Source of the DNA: Actinoplanes oblitus
GTDB taxonomy: Bacteria; Actinomycetota; Actinomycetes; Mycobacteriales; Micromonosporaceae
Direction of reading: 5' to 3'
DNA length: 64,000 bases
Assembly: GCF_030252345.1 (NCBI RefSeq)
Contig: NZ_CP126980.1
Location: forward strand, 1,751,501 to 1,815,500
Both the position numbers and the translations under genes were made by a program. The notes beneath the pieces are model-generated. The model ran no database searches, was not told the DNA's origin, and saw nothing but the letters and a program-made list of their open reading frames with translations. Positions 48,510 to 57,170 of this stretch are shown in pieces (position 1 is the first letter of the stretch; each line of letters opens with the position of its first letter).

Positions 48510-49373
48510 TCAGCCCGTCCGCAGGCCCTTGAGCAGGGCGATGTCGGCCGCGTGACCCTCGTGCTCGACGGTCGGGGTCTCCACGATGATCGGCACCCCG
48601 GCGGTGGCCGGGTGCCGGAGCAGCTCGGCGAACGGCGCCGCGCCGATCTTGCCCTGGCCGATCGTCTCGTGCCGGTCGCGGGTCGAGCCGCAGTCGTCCT
48701 TGGAGTCGTTCGCGTGGATCAGCTGCAACCGGCCCGGGCCGGCCGCGGCGACCAGGGCGTCCAGGGTCTCGGTCATCCCACCCGGGACGACCAGGTCGTG
48801 CCCGGCCGCCCAGGCGTGGCAGGTGTCGAAGCAGACGCCCAGCCACGGATGTCCCTCGACGGCGGCCAGGTACGCCTCCAGGTCCTGCACCTTCGACGCC
48901 AGGCTGCGGCCGCCGCCGGCGCTCGGCTCGACCAGCAGCCGGGGGAGACCCTCGGCGGCGGCCGTGTCCAGCAGCGGCAGCAACTGCTCGTGCAACTGGT
49001 GCATGGCCTTCTCGGCGTGCGCCTCGTCGACCGAGCTGCCGGCGTGGTAGACCACCGCCGTCGCGCCGATCGCCTGGCCGCGGCGCAGCGCGTGCTCCAG
49101 CGTGGCGATCGAGCGCTCCACCGTCAGCTCGGTCGGTGAGCCCAGGTTGACCAGCAGCGACGCGTGGATGTACGCGGGCAGCCCGCGCTCCCCGATGCCG
49201 TCGCGGAACAGCACGTCCTGTTTCGGGTCACCGGCCGGGAGCGCCCAGCCACGGGAGTTGGAGACGTACACCTGAAGTGTTTCCGAGCCCGCGGCGTCGA
49301 CGTAGGGCAGGGCGGCCTTGGCCAGCCCTCCCGACGTCTTCGTGTGCGACCCGATCCGGCGGTCTAGAAGCAC
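48510..49373 (-). CDS. nfo: Endonuclease IV (deoxyribonuclease IV)
   Basis: A 287-residue AP endonuclease of the TIM-barrel type (AP endonuclease family 2), which cuts DNA at abasic sites. Zinc-ligand motifs are visible: YIHASLLVNLGSP, VYHAGSSVDEAHA, LLVEPSAGGG, GVCFDTCHAWAAGHDL, LIHANDSKDDCGSTRDRHETIGQG and IIVETPT. The GTG start at 49373 lies inside the end of pknL (10-base overlap), so its translation is coupled to the kinase gene. Confidence 0.92.
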   Translation of the reverse strand: MLLDRRIGSHTKTSGGLAKAALPYVDAAGSETLQVYVSNSRGWALPAGDPKQDVLFRDGIGERGLPAYIHASLLVNLGSPTELTVERSIATLEHALRRGQAIGATAVVYHAGSSVDEAHAEKAMHQLHEQLLPLLDTAAAEGLPRLLVEPSAGGGRSLASKVQDLEAYLAAVEGHPWLGVCFDTCHAWAAGHDLVVPGGMTETLDALVAAAGPGRLQLIHANDSKDDCGSTRDRHETIGQGKIGAAPFAELLRHPATAGVPIIVETPTVEHEGHAADIALLKGLRTG

Positions 49374-51361
49374 TGAATCTGCACCGTACTCTGCGGGGGG
49401 ATCTGGGAGTTGGGCGCCGGGGCCTGGACCAGGACGGTGCCGTTCGGGTTGAGCCCGCCGATCTGCACGACCAGGCCCATCCCCTCCAGCGTGCCCTTCG
49501 CCTCCTGGCACGGGTGGCGGTTGACGTCGGGCATGGTGAGCAGCGGCGGGCCGTTGCTCACGTCGAGGGTGACCTCGGTGTTCTTCTCCACCCCGGTGCC
49601 GGGTTTCGGCGTCTGGGCGAGCACCTGGTCCTTCGGCTGGTCGCTGTCCTTGTGCCGCTCGACCATCTGCAGCCCGTTCTGCGCGAGCTTGGCGCGGGCG
49701 TCGTTGATGTTCATCCCGACCACGTTCGGCACGGTGATCGGCGCGCGGCCCCTGCTCAGGATGACGGTGACCGTCTCGCCGGGCTTCAGCTCGGTACCCA
49801 CCTTGGGCGACGTGGTGATCACCACGCCCTCCGGGATGGTGTCGCTGTACTGGCCCTTGCCCTCCTGGTACTTGAGCTTGAGCTCCTCCAGCGAGCCCTT
49901 GGCCGCTGCCGCCTCCTGCCCGATGATGTCGGGCACCGCGTGCACCTCGGGGCCGAGGGAGAGGATCAGGGTGAGCGTGTCGCCCTTGACCACCCGCTCG
50001 TCAGGTCCCGGGTTCTGGCTGATCACCGAGTCCTTGGGCACGGTGCTGCTGTACTGCCCGGGCTCGGCGAACAGCACGCCGAAGCCGGCCTTGTCGGCCA
50101 CCTCCTGGGCCTGCGCCCGGGGCAGGTTCACCACGTTCGGCGCGTCGGTGTACCGGCCCAGGGTCAGCCACCAGGTGCTGCCCAGCACGACCAGGGCGAT
50201 CACCGCGATCAGCGAGAACAGGGGGATCCGGCGGCGGTCGGCGAAGAAGCCCTCGCCGTGCGGGTCGGGCGCGGACCGGCGGTGCGGCGCGGTGCTCCGG
50301 CCGCCCTGCTCGGGCAGCCGGGCCCAGGACGGGCGCTGGCCGCCGGGCGGGCCGTAGCCACCGGGCACCGGCGGGACCAGGGCGGTGGCGTCGGCGGCCG
50401 GCACGGTCGGCACGATGGTGGTGGCGTCCGCGACCCCGGGACGGCCCGGGACCTGGCGCAGCATCGCGGTCTCCACATGCAGCGTGCCCAGGCTGTCGCG
50501 AACCGCCTGGACCTCGGTGAGCAGCCGGCCGGCGTCGGTCGGTCGCTCGGCCGGGTTGCGCCGGGTGGCCCGGGCGACCAGCTCGTCGAGCGCCCGCGGC
50601 AGGCCGGGGACCAGCGTCGACGGGGCCGGTACGTCGTTGTCCACGTGCTGCCAGGCGACCTCGACCGGCTCGGCGCCGTCGTAGGGCACCCGGCCGGTGA
50701 GCATCTCGAAGAGCACGATGCCGGCCGAGTAGACGTCGGTGCGGGCGTCGGCCTGGCCGCTCTGCACCAGCTCCGGCGCGACGTAGGCCACCGTCGCCAT
50801 CAGCTGGCCGGACTCGTCCACAGTGCTCGCCTCGATGGCCCGCGCCAGACCGAAGTCGGCGACCTTGACCACGGCGTCCACCAGGTCGGCGGTGCCGCCG
50901 CTGGGCGCCTCGGCGACCAGCACGTTCTCCGGTTTGACGTCGCGGTGCACCAGGCCGGCGCGGTGCGCGGCGGCGACCGCGGCGAGCATCTGCTCCAGGA
51001 TCGCCAGCGACTCGACAGGGCTCAGCTTGCCCCGCTGGGCCAGCAGGTCACGCAGGGTCTTGCCCTGCACGAACTCCATCACCAGGTAGGGCAGACCCTG
51101 GTGGCGCCCCTGGTCGTAGACGGCCACGACGTTGGGGTGGGTGAGCCGCGCGATCGTCTTCGCCTCGTCGGTGAACCGGTCGACGAAGTGCACGTTCGTG
51201 GCCTGGGACGGGTGGATGATTTTGAGCGCTACGGTGCGCGCGAGCCGCTCGTCGGTGGCCCGGTACACGGTCGCCATGCCACCACGGGCGACGCGACCGG
51301 TGATCCGGTAGCGCCCGTCAATCGTTGTGCCGATCAACGTATCGGCGACTGTGGTGTCCAT
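49364..51361 (-). CDS. pknL: Serine/threonine protein kinase PknL with four PASTA domains
   Basis: A 665-residue membrane kinase. The N-terminal kinase domain has GRVARGGMATVY, the ATP-binding Lys47, HRD at 139-141 and DFG at 169-171. A Pro-rich linker and one membrane helix (FSLIAVIALVVLGSTWWLTL, about 378-397) lead to four extracellular PASTA repeats (about 400-665), which bind peptidoglycan fragments in related kinases. Mycobacterial PknL lacks PASTA domains. The gene keeps the mycobacterial position beside the Rv2175c orthologue. The stop overlaps nfo. Confidence 0.94.
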   Translation of the reverse strand: MDTTVADTLIGTTIDGRYRITGRVARGGMATVYRATDERLARTVALKIIHPSQATNVHFVDRFTDEAKTIARLTHPNVVAVYDQGRHQGLPYLVMEFVQGKTLRDLLAQRGKLSPVESLAILEQMLAAVAAAHRAGLVHRDVKPENVLVAEAPSGGTADLVDAVVKVADFGLARAIEASTVDESGQLMATVAYVAPELVQSGQADARTDVYSAGIVLFEMLTGRVPYDGAEPVEVAWQHVDNDVPAPSTLVPGLPRALDELVARATRRNPAERPTDAGRLLTEVQAVRDSLGTLHVETAMLRQVPGRPGVADATTIVPTVPAADATALVPPVPGGYGPPGGQRPSWARLPEQGGRSTAPHRRSAPDPHGEGFFADRRRIPLFSLIAVIALVVLGSTWWLTLGRYTDAPNVVNLPRAQAQEVADKAGFGVLFAEPGQYSSTVPKDSVISQNPGPDERVVKGDTLTLILSLGPEVHAVPDIIGQEAAAAKGSLEELKLKYQEGKGQYSDTIPEGVVITTSPKVGTELKPGETVTVILSRGRAPITVPNVVGMNINDARAKLAQNGLQMVERHKDSDQPKDQVLAQTPKPGTGVEKNTEVTLDVSNGPPLLTMPDVNRHPCQEAKGTLEGMGLVVQIGGLNPNGTVLVQAPAPNSQIPPQSTVQIQCF

Positions 51362-51488
51362 CGGCGTGAAGTGTATGTGTCTTTCCGGTGGGGGTGACCC
51401 AGGATGTCACAGCTGAGTCCAAACGGGTACCTGAACCGCTCGTGACCTGCGCCGATCGGGGGCATCCCGGTGCCGTTCCCGGGTCCCG

Positions 51489-52214
51489 TCAGTTCTCCTG
51501 CCAGTGCCGGTGATGCTGTCGCCACGCACCGGAGCTGTCCGCGTCGGTACTGGCGTCCGTCGATGGGCTGGGTGGCGCGGACGGGCCGGCCGAGACGGGC
51601 TCGCTGGGCGACGGATCGGCCGGGACCGTGGTGCTCGCCGCCGGGGACGGCGCGGTGGGGGTCGGTGCCGGCGGGGTGACGCAGTGGCACTCCGGGGTGG
51701 CGGTGGTCGTTCTCGGCCGGACCGGCGCCGGCCCGGGCGGCGCGGCCGGGTCGGTCGTACCGGGCTCCCGCGGCTGCGGCTGGGCCACCGGCCGGTGGTC
51801 CGGCATCGGCACGGTGGCGTGCGGTGGGGTGGCACGCCGGCGGGTGATCGTCCCGAGCCGGGCCGTGGGCTCCGCCGCGGGTGTCGACGACGGGTCCGCC
51901 ACGGGCGCCGGGGCGGCCACCGGCTGGTCGGCGAAGGCCGAGGTCAGGCCGCGGGTGACGAGTAGGTAGGACCCGGCGGCGGCGAGCATCGCGACGAGAC
52001 ACAACACGGTAACCGCGACAAATCGCCGCGGCGGCTTCGCGTCCGTCTCCGCCGCCGGGGTGCGCCACTCCATCAGCGAACCGGGGAACGTGCTCAGCCC
52101 GGTCGAGGTGACGTCCGGTCCGTCGGCCGGCTCCGGCGGGCGGCGGCCCAGGTCGTATTTGACCGAGCGCCAGGCCCCGCGCAGCTCGGCACGGATCCTT
52201 GGCCACAGGCTCAT
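51489..52214 (-). CDS. Membrane-anchored protein with long Pro/Thr-rich tail, unknown
   Basis: A 241-residue protein with the start at ATG 52214 (MSLWPRIRAELRGAWRSV). The N-terminal 75 residues are cytoplasmic and basic. A single membrane helix follows (FVAVTVLCLVAMLAAAGSYLLV, about 75-96 in total span). The rest is low-complexity Pro/Ala/Thr/Ser sequence with one CHC motif (ATPECHCVTPP) and ends in HHRHWQEN. No enzyme motif is seen. It is divergent from the Rv2175c-like gene and lies upstream of pknL on the same strand, so it could be a kinase partner or substrate; this is only inference. Confidence 0.7.
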   Translation of the reverse strand: MSLWPRIRAELRGAWRSVKYDLGRRPPEPADGPDVTSTGLSTFPGSLMEWRTPAAETDAKPPRRFVAVTVLCLVAMLAAAGSYLLVTRGLTSAFADQPVAAPAPVADPSSTPAAEPTARLGTITRRRATPPHATVPMPDHRPVAQPQPREPGTTDPAAPPGPAPVRPRTTTATPECHCVTPPAPTPTAPSPAASTTVPADPSPSEPVSAGPSAPPSPSTDASTDADSSGAWRQHHRHWQEN

Positions 52215-52251
52215 CAACTGTTCTCCGATCTGGTCTGGCACGCTGTACGGC

Positions 52252-52602
52252 GTGAGCGAACCCGTCATCACCGAACCGGCTGGATGGATCAACCTGCCGG
52301 ACGTGTCCGAGAAACTCGGCGTGTCGATCAGCAAGGTCCACCAGATGATCAAGGACGGCGAGCTGCTCGCCGTCCGCCGTGACGGCATCCGTCAGGTGCC
52401 CGAGGAGCTGGTGGCCAACGCCACCGTCCTCAAACATCTGCCCGGCGTGCTGACCGTGCTCCGCGACGCCGGGTACAACGACGAAGAGGCCGTCCGGTGG
52501 CTCTACGAGGCGGATCCCGGGGTCGGCGGCTGTGCCGCCATCGCACTCGGCGGGCCGCAGGCCCGCGAGGTCAAGCGGCGGGCGCAGGCGCTCGGTTTCT
52601 AG
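52252..52602 (+). CDS. Rv2175c-type DNA-binding protein, probable PknL substrate
   Basis: A 116-residue winged helix-turn-helix protein. WINLPDVSEKLGVSISKVHQMIKDGELLAVRRDGIRQVPEELV in pattern (about residues 11-53) forms the DNA-binding part. The C-terminal LKHLPGVLTVLRDAGYNDEEAVRWLYEADPGVGG matches mycobacterial Rv2175c, which is phosphorylated by PknL and then loses DNA binding. The GTG start at 52252 is divergent from the unknown membrane protein and pknL. The lycopene cyclase genes follow directly. Confidence 0.9.
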   Translation: MSEPVITEPAGWINLPDVSEKLGVSISKVHQMIKDGELLAVRRDGIRQVPEELVANATVLKHLPGVLTVLRDAGYNDEEAVRWLYEADPGVGGCAAIALGGPQAREVKRRAQALGF

Positions 52603-52605
52603 CCG

Positions 52606-52938
52606 ATGCGACCTTTCTCGTACGTGCTGGTGCTGGCCGGCTGCCTGGCCGGCGCCCTGTGGCTGGAGCCGATCCTGCGGGTGAACGTGCTCCGCCGGTG
52701 GCGCCGGCTGGTGCTGACCGTGCTGCCGGTGGCGGCCGTCTTCGTCCTGTGGGACCTGGGCGCGATCGCCGCCGGGCACTGGACCTTCGACCCGGGGCAG
52801 CTCACCGGGATCTATCTGGGCGGCGGACTGCCCCTCGACGAGGTGCTGTTCTTCCTGGTCGTGCCGGTGTGCGCGATCCTCGGCTTCGAGGCGGTGCGCG
52901 CCGTGCTGCGGCGGCCGGCGGGGGACGAGGGGGAGTGA
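52606..52938 (+). CDS. Lycopene cyclase domain subunit (CrtYc-like)
   Basis: A 110-residue membrane protein with three predicted helices. The motif PLDEVLFFLVVP (about residue 77) is the Pro-x-Asp-Glu signature of the heterodimeric actinobacterial lycopene cyclases. It forms the first half of an enzyme whose second half is the next gene (overlap of four bases, GTGA). It cyclises linear carotene ends, C40 or possibly C50. It follows the Rv2175c-like gene after three bases. Confidence 0.88.
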   Translation: MRPFSYVLVLAGCLAGALWLEPILRVNVLRRWRRLVLTVLPVAAVFVLWDLGAIAAGHWTFDPGQLTGIYLGGGLPLDEVLFFLVVPVCAILGFEAVRAVLRRPAGDEGE

Positions 52939-53270
52939 GTTACACCACCGCTGCCGTCCTGGGAGTCGCCGGGTCGCTGATCCTCGATCTGCTGATCCTC
53001 CGGACGAGGCTGGTGACCCGGCTGGTCTTCTGGGCGACCTACCCGATCATCTTCGGCTTCCAGCTGATCTCGAACGGCATCCTGACCGGGCGGAACATCG
53101 TGATCTACGCGCCGGACGCGATCATCGGCTGGCGCCTGGTCCACGCCCCGGTCGAGGATCTGCTGTTCGGCTTCGCCCTGGTGCTGAGCACCCTCGCGCT
53201 GTGGGTGGCGCTGGGCCGGCGCGGCATCCAGCGCACCCCGACGGCCGGGTCTAGACGGAACGACGGGTAG
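52935..53270 (+). CDS. Lycopene cyclase domain subunit (CrtYd-like)
   Basis: A 111-residue membrane protein with three helices and the second signature APVEDLLFGFALVL (Pro-Val-Glu-Asp). Together with the upstream subunit it gives a complete two-subunit cyclase. Its last 20 bases overlap the convergent polyprenyl synthase gene, which could supply the carotenoid precursor. No phytoene synthase or desaturase is in the window, so those genes must lie elsewhere. Confidence 0.88.
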   Translation: MSYTTAAVLGVAGSLILDLLILRTRLVTRLVFWATYPIIFGFQLISNGILTGRNIVIYAPDAIIGWRLVHAPVEDLLFGFALVLSTLALWVALGRRGIQRTPTAGSRRNDG

Positions 53271-54321
53271 CCGCGTCCGCCAGCCGGTGCAGCACCCCGC
53301 GCGCCTCCTCCTCGATCGGCGCCCGGTCGAGGGCGGCCAGGGACCCGGCCATCAGCTCCTCGATCCGCGCCTCGGTGGCGTCCAGGGCGCCGCAGTCGCG
53401 GATCAGCGCGCGCAGCCGCTCGACCCCGGCGTCGTCCAGCCCCGGATCCCCGAGCGCGCCGTCCAGCTCGGCCCACTCCGCCTCGCCGAGCGCCCCGAAC
53501 GCCGCCGCCACCAGGTACGTCCGCTTGCCCTCGCGCAGGTCGTCGCCGGCCGGCTTGCCGGTCCGCTCCGGATCGCCGAACACGCCGAGCACGTCGTCCC
53601 GCAGCTGGAACGCCTCGCCCAGCGGCAGCCCGAACGCCGAGTAGGCGGCGGCCACGTCCGGACCGGCCCCGGCCAGCGCCGCGCCGAGCAGCAGCGGACG
53701 CTCCACGGTGTACTTGGCGGACTTGTACCGGGCGACCTTCCCGGCCCGTTCCAGCGACGTGTCGGCGGTCGCCGGAGTCAGCACGTCCAGATACTGCCCG
53801 ACGGTCACCTCGGTGCGCATCGCGTCGAACACCGGCCGGGCCCGGGCCAGGTCCGCCCACGGCATCCCGGAACCGTGCAGCAGCTCGTCCGACCAGACCA
53901 GGGCCAGGTCACCGAGCAGCACCGCGGCGCACTCGCCGAACCCGTCGGCGGAACCGCGCCAGCCGGCGGCGGCGTGCAGCCGCGCGAACCGGCGGTGCAC
54001 CGCCGGCACCCCGCGCCGGGTGTCCGACCGGTCCATCAGGTCGTCGTGGATCAGCGCGCTGGCCTGCACCAGCTCCAGCGCGGCGAGGGCCGCCACCACC
54101 TCGTCGGTGTCGGCGCCGCCGGCGCCCCGGAACCCCCAGTAGCCGAACGCCGGCCGCAGCCGCTTCCCGCCGCCCAGCACGAACTCGCTCAGCGTGGCGG
54201 CCACCTCGGCCAGCGCCGGGTCGATCGCCAGCAGCCGGTCGCGCTGCCCGGCCAGGAACGCGGCCAGCGCCTTGTCGACACGCGGCCGCAGTCCGGCCAC
54301 CTCGAGCGGGGAAGTCGTCAC
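53251..54321 (-). CDS. Polyprenyl diphosphate synthase (GGPP synthase type, IdsA2-like)
   Basis: A 356-residue trans-prenyltransferase that extends isoprenoid diphosphates. The first Asp-rich motif [12 protein letters not shown] (about residue 92), the second [21 protein letters not shown] (about 241), and [10 protein letters not shown] near residue 50 are all present. Product length is probably C20, judged from family membership. I use the GTG at 54321 ([14 protein letters not shown]). It corresponds to idsA2 (Rv2173) and faces the lycopene cyclase genes. Confidence 0.92.
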   Translation of the reverse strand: MTTSPLEVAGLRPRVDKALAAFLAGQRDRLLAIDPALAEVAATLSEFVLGGGKRLRPAFGYWGFRGAGGADTDEVVAALAALELVQASALIHDDLMDRSDTRRGVPAVHRRFARLHAAAGWRGSADGFGECAAVLLGDLALVWSDELLHGSGMPWADLARARPVFDAMRTEVTVGQYLDVLTPATADTSLERAGKVARYKSAKYTVERPLLLGAALAGAGPDVAAAYSAFGLPLGEAFQLRDDVLGVFGDPERTGKPAGDDLREGKRTYLVAAAFGALGEAEWAELDGALGDPGLDDAGVERLRALIRDCGALDATEARIEELMAGSLAALDRAPIEEEARGVLHRLADAATRRSV

Positions 54322-54433
54322 ACCCGCGACGCTACTAGGGGCCGCCCCGCGCGCCACGCAGGGCCGCGGCGTGGCCCGGGCGGCCCCGGTTCGGGGACCT
54401 TCGCCACCGATCCGGCCCGGTAGAGTGCCCGGT

Positions 54434-55357
54434 GTGTCTCTCGGACTTCCCTCCAAGCTGCCCGGCACGCCGTCGATCGGCGAGCTGATCCGCGGTGCGG
54501 CGCCGACGTTCTCGTTCGAGTTCTTCCCGCCCAAGACGCCGGCCGGGGAGCAGCTGCTCTGGCAGGCGATCCGGGAGCTGGAGTCGCTGCGGCCGAGCTT
54601 CGTCTCGATCACCTACGGCGCCGGCGGCACCACCCGGGAGACCACCGTCGCGGTCACCGAGCGGGTGGCCACCGAGACCACGCTGCTGCCTCTGGCCCAC
54701 CTCACCGCCGTCGACCACTCGGTCGCCGACCTGCGTAACGTGATCGGCCGGCTGGCCGGGGCCGGGATCCGTAACGTGCTGGCGCTGCGCGGCGACCCGC
54801 CGGGCGACCCGATGGGCGAGTGGGTGCGCCACCCGGAGGGCGTGGACTACGCCGCCGACCTGGTCCGGCTGATCCGGGAGTCCGGCGACTTCAGCGTCGG
54901 GGTGGCCGCCTTCCCCTACAAGCACCCCCGGTCCGCGGACGTCGAGGACGACACCCGCAACTTCGTCGGCAAGTGCCGGGCCGGCGCCGACTACGCGATC
55001 ACCCAGATGTTCTTCGACGCCGACGACTACCTGCGGCTGCGCGACCGGGTGGCGGCGCAGGCGTGCGGCACGCCGATCGTGGCCGGGGTGATGCCGGTGA
55101 CCCGGATGGCCACCATCGAGCGGTCCAGCCAGCTGTCCGGGGCGCCGTTCCCGCCGGCGCTGCTGCGCGAGTTCGAGCGGGTCGCCGGGGACGAGGCGGC
55201 GGTGCGCGAGCTCGGCATCGAGAAGTGTGCGGAGATGTGTGCCCGGCTGCTGGACGAGGGCGTGCCGGGCATCCACTTCATCACCATGAACCGGTCGACA
55301 GCGACCCGCGAGGTGTGGCAGCGGCTCGCCCCGCAGGACGTCGCCGCAGCGGCGTGA
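54434..55357 (+). CDS. Methylenetetrahydrofolate reductase (MetF family, Rv2172c-like)
   Basis: A 307-residue TIM-barrel flavoenzyme that reduces methylene-THF to methyl-[68 protein letters not shown] and [13 protein letters not shown] are the family segments. In mycobacteria the matching gene is Rv2172c, next to idsA2, in the same divergent arrangement as here. GTG start at 54434. It overlaps the next gene by four bases (GTGA). Confidence 0.92.
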   Translation: MSLGLPSKLPGTPSIGELIRGAAPTFSFEFFPPKTPAGEQLLWQAIRELESLRPSFVSITYGAGGTTRETTVAVTERVATETTLLPLAHLTAVDHSVADLRNVIGRLAGAGIRNVLALRGDPPGDPMGEWVRHPEGVDYAADLVRLIRESGDFSVGVAAFPYKHPRSADVEDDTRNFVGKCRAGADYAITQMFFDADDYLRLRDRVAAQACGTPIVAGVMPVTRMATIERSSQLSGAPFPPALLREFERVAGDEAAVRELGIEKCAEMCARLLDEGVPGIHFITMNRSTATREVWQRLAPQDVAAAA

Positions 55358-55980
55358 CCTGGGACGACTACGCCACCGCCTGGTCCGGGCTGCACGGCGG
55401 GTTCGACCCGCGGCGGGCGTCGCCGATCGTGCGCGGGTGGGTGCGCACGGCGTACCGGATCGGGTCGTGGCTGAGCGGCCACCGGGTGTCGCCGATGACG
55501 GTGACCACCTTCGGTCTTCTGCTCTGCCTCGCGGTGCCGTTCGCGGCCCTGGCGAGCCCGCTGCTCGCCGCGCTGCTCGTGCTGCTGGCGGCGGTCGCGG
55601 ACGGCCTCGACGGGGCGGTCGCGGTGGTCTCCGGCCGGGTGACCAAAACCGGTTTCGTGTACGACTCGGTCGCCGACCGCCTCGGCGAGGCGTCCTGGCT
55701 CGCCGCCTTCTGGCTCCTCGGCGCGCCCGGCTGGCTCGTCGTGGTGGCCGGCGCCGCGAGCTGGCTGCACGAGTACCTGCGGGCCCGGGCGACAGCCGCC
55801 GGCATGTCCGAGATTGGCGCGGTGACAGTGGCCGAGCGCCCGACCCGGGCCCTGGTCGCCGGCCTGGGCCTGGTGCCGCTCGCCGTGCTGGATCTGCCCT
55901 GGTTGCCGCCGGCGCTCTGGGCGGCCCTGCAATTCGCCGGCCTCGTGCAATTGTCGGCAGCGGTCCGCCGGGCTCTTTAA
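55354..55980 (+). CDS. CDP-alcohol phosphatidyltransferase family protein
   Basis: A 208-residue integral membrane protein with about five helices. The CDP-alcohol motif is [15 protein letters not shown] then [14 protein letters not shown]. The four Asp are present with the right spacing, but the Arg of the usual DG-x2-AR is Val. It may add a polar headgroup to CDP-diacylglycerol; the acceptor is not clear. It is translationally coupled to the metF-like gene. Confidence 0.83.
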   Translation: MTWDDYATAWSGLHGGFDPRRASPIVRGWVRTAYRIGSWLSGHRVSPMTVTTFGLLLCLAVPFAALASPLLAALLVLLAAVADGLDGAVAVVSGRVTKTGFVYDSVADRLGEASWLAAFWLLGAPGWLVVVAGAASWLHEYLRARATAAGMSEIGAVTVAERPTRALVAGLGLVPLAVLDLPWLPPALWAALQFAGLVQLSAAVRRAL

Positions 55981-56005
55981 TCGGTTGTCGGCCGTCGATG
56001 CCGCG

Positions 56006-56061
56006 CCTATTTTCTTCCTCAGCAGGACGGTCATTGACCTGCTTATTCTTGAGAAAATAGG
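56006..56061. promoter_or_regulatory. AT-rich nested inverted repeat upstream of the HNH gene
   Basis: CCTATTTTCT (56006-56015) pairs perfectly with AGAAAATAGG (56052-56061), and AGCAGG pairs with CCTGCT inside. The outer arms are strikingly AT-rich for this genome. It may terminate the upstream unit, act as an operator or fold in the HNH gene leader. Confidence 0.55.
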
Positions 56062-56081
56062 GTTGACGGAGGTGAAACGGA

Positions 56082-56519
56082 ATGAGCGCGGTTCTGGTGC
56101 TGAACGCCGACTGCGGACCGCTGCACCGGGTCAGCCTCCGGCACGCGATCCGGATGCTGTTCCGTCAGGTGGCGGTGGTGCACGAGGCGCAGCCGGACGC
56201 GACGATCGGGGTCTTCCAGGTGCCCACCGTGGTCCGGCTGGTGAGTTACGTGGTGACCCGCTGGCGGCGCGGTCGCGGCCCGGGCTGGTCGCGGGCCGGG
56301 GTGCTCACCCGGGACCGGAGGATCTGCGGTTACTGCGGGGAGCCGGCCACCACCATCGACCACATCCTGCCCCGGTCCCGGGGCGGTGCGAACTCGTGGC
56401 TGAACACGGTGGCCGCCTGTGGGCGGTGCAACAACCGCAAGGGTGACCGGACCCCGGCGGAGGCCCGGATGCCGCTGCGCGTCACGCCGTACGCGCCGGC
56501 CTGGGTGACCTTCGCCTGA
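56082..56519 (+). CDS. HNH endonuclease domain protein
   Basis: A 145-residue protein. The C-terminal half is an HNH nuclease with paired Cys: CGYCGEPATTIDHILPRSRGG, then CGRCNNRKGDRTPAEA. These give the zinc CxxC pairs and the catalytic His. The N-terminal half (VLVLNADCGPLHRVSLRHAIRMLF) is the typical extension of a widespread actinobacterial group whose role is unknown. GGAGGTGAAACGG precedes the ATG. A hairpin follows the stop. Confidence 0.88.
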   Translation: MSAVLVLNADCGPLHRVSLRHAIRMLFRQVAVVHEAQPDATIGVFQVPTVVRLVSYVVTRWRRGRGPGWSRAGVLTRDRRICGYCGEPATTIDHILPRSRGGANSWLNTVAACGRCNNRKGDRTPAEARMPLRVTPYAPAWVTFA

Positions 56520-56523
56520 TACC

Positions 56524-56561
56524 GGCGGCCGGCGGGTGGACACGGGGACTCGCCGGCCGCC
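56524..56561 (+). terminator. Hairpin after the HNH gene
   Basis: Perfect 11-base arms GGCGGCCGGCG and CGCCGGCCGCC with a 16-base loop, four bases after the stop. Confidence 0.65.
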
Positions 56562-56598
56562 CTCTGCTTCGCATCTCGCCTCCCCGACCCCACCCTGT

Positions 56599-56630
56599 CC
56601 CCGGATCGTCCGCATACGGATGATCCGGGG
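56599..56630. promoter_or_regulatory. MarR operator, copy 1
   Basis: A near-perfect palindrome. The core arms are GATCGTCCG and CGGATGATC around CATA (56604-56625), and the outer CCCCG/CGGGG pair extends it to 32 bases. It ends 13 bases before the marR ATG. A second copy of the core lies before the MFS gene. Confidence 0.75.
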
Positions 56631-56643
56631 ATAACCTTGTCTC

Positions 56644-57108
56644 ATGTCCGCTCCGCAACGCACCCAGCTCGACGTCAGCCGCCTGCTCAACGAGGCCGGG
56701 CACACGCTCACCAACCGCCTCGCCACCGCCCTCGCCGAGGTCGACCTGACCCCGCGCATGCAGTGCGTGCTGATCCACGCGCTGGAGGAGGAGCGGACCC
56801 AGATCCAGCTCGCCGCGCTCGCCGGCCTGGACAAGACCACCATGGTCGGCACCGTCGACGAGCTGGAGCGCCGCGGTCTGGCCGAGCGTCGCGCGTCGGT
56901 CACCGACCGGCGAGCCCGGATCATCGCGGTCACCGAGAAGGGCCGCCTCGCCGCCGAGGAGGGCCAGCGGATCGTCGACCGGGTGCACGGGGAGGCCCTC
57001 GCCGCCTTTCCGGCCGAGTCCCGCGCCGTCTTCCTCGACCTGCTCGGCACCTTGGCGAACGACGCCGCCCCCGGTCCGGCCCCGGTGCGCCGCCCTCGCG
57101 GAAAGTAA
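56644..57108 (+). CDS. MarR-family transcriptional regulator
   Basis: A 154-residue winged-helix regulator. QIQLAALAGLDKTTMVGTVDELERRGLAERRASVTDRRARIIAVTEKG in pattern (about 57-104) holds the recognition helix and the DRR wing. It lies directly upstream of an MFS exporter on the same strand, and both genes have the same 22-bp operator before them, so autorepression and exporter repression are likely. Confidence 0.92.
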   Translation: MSAPQRTQLDVSRLLNEAGHTLTNRLATALAEVDLTPRMQCVLIHALEEERTQIQLAALAGLDKTTMVGTVDELERRGLAERRASVTDRRARIIAVTEKGRLAAEEGQRIVDRVHGEALAAFPAESRAVFLDLLGTLANDAAPGPAPVRRPRGK

Positions 57109-57133
57109 TCCCCCACCGGATGCTCTCGGCCTA

Positions 57134-57155
57134 GATAGTCCGCTACCGGATTATC
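57134..57155. promoter_or_regulatory. MarR operator, copy 2
   Basis: GATAGTCCG, four bases, CGGATTATC, matching the core of the operator at 56604-56625 with the same 22-base length. It lies 15 bases before the MFS ATG. Confidence 0.75.
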
Positions 57156-57170
57156 TGCTACGGTCAGGAC

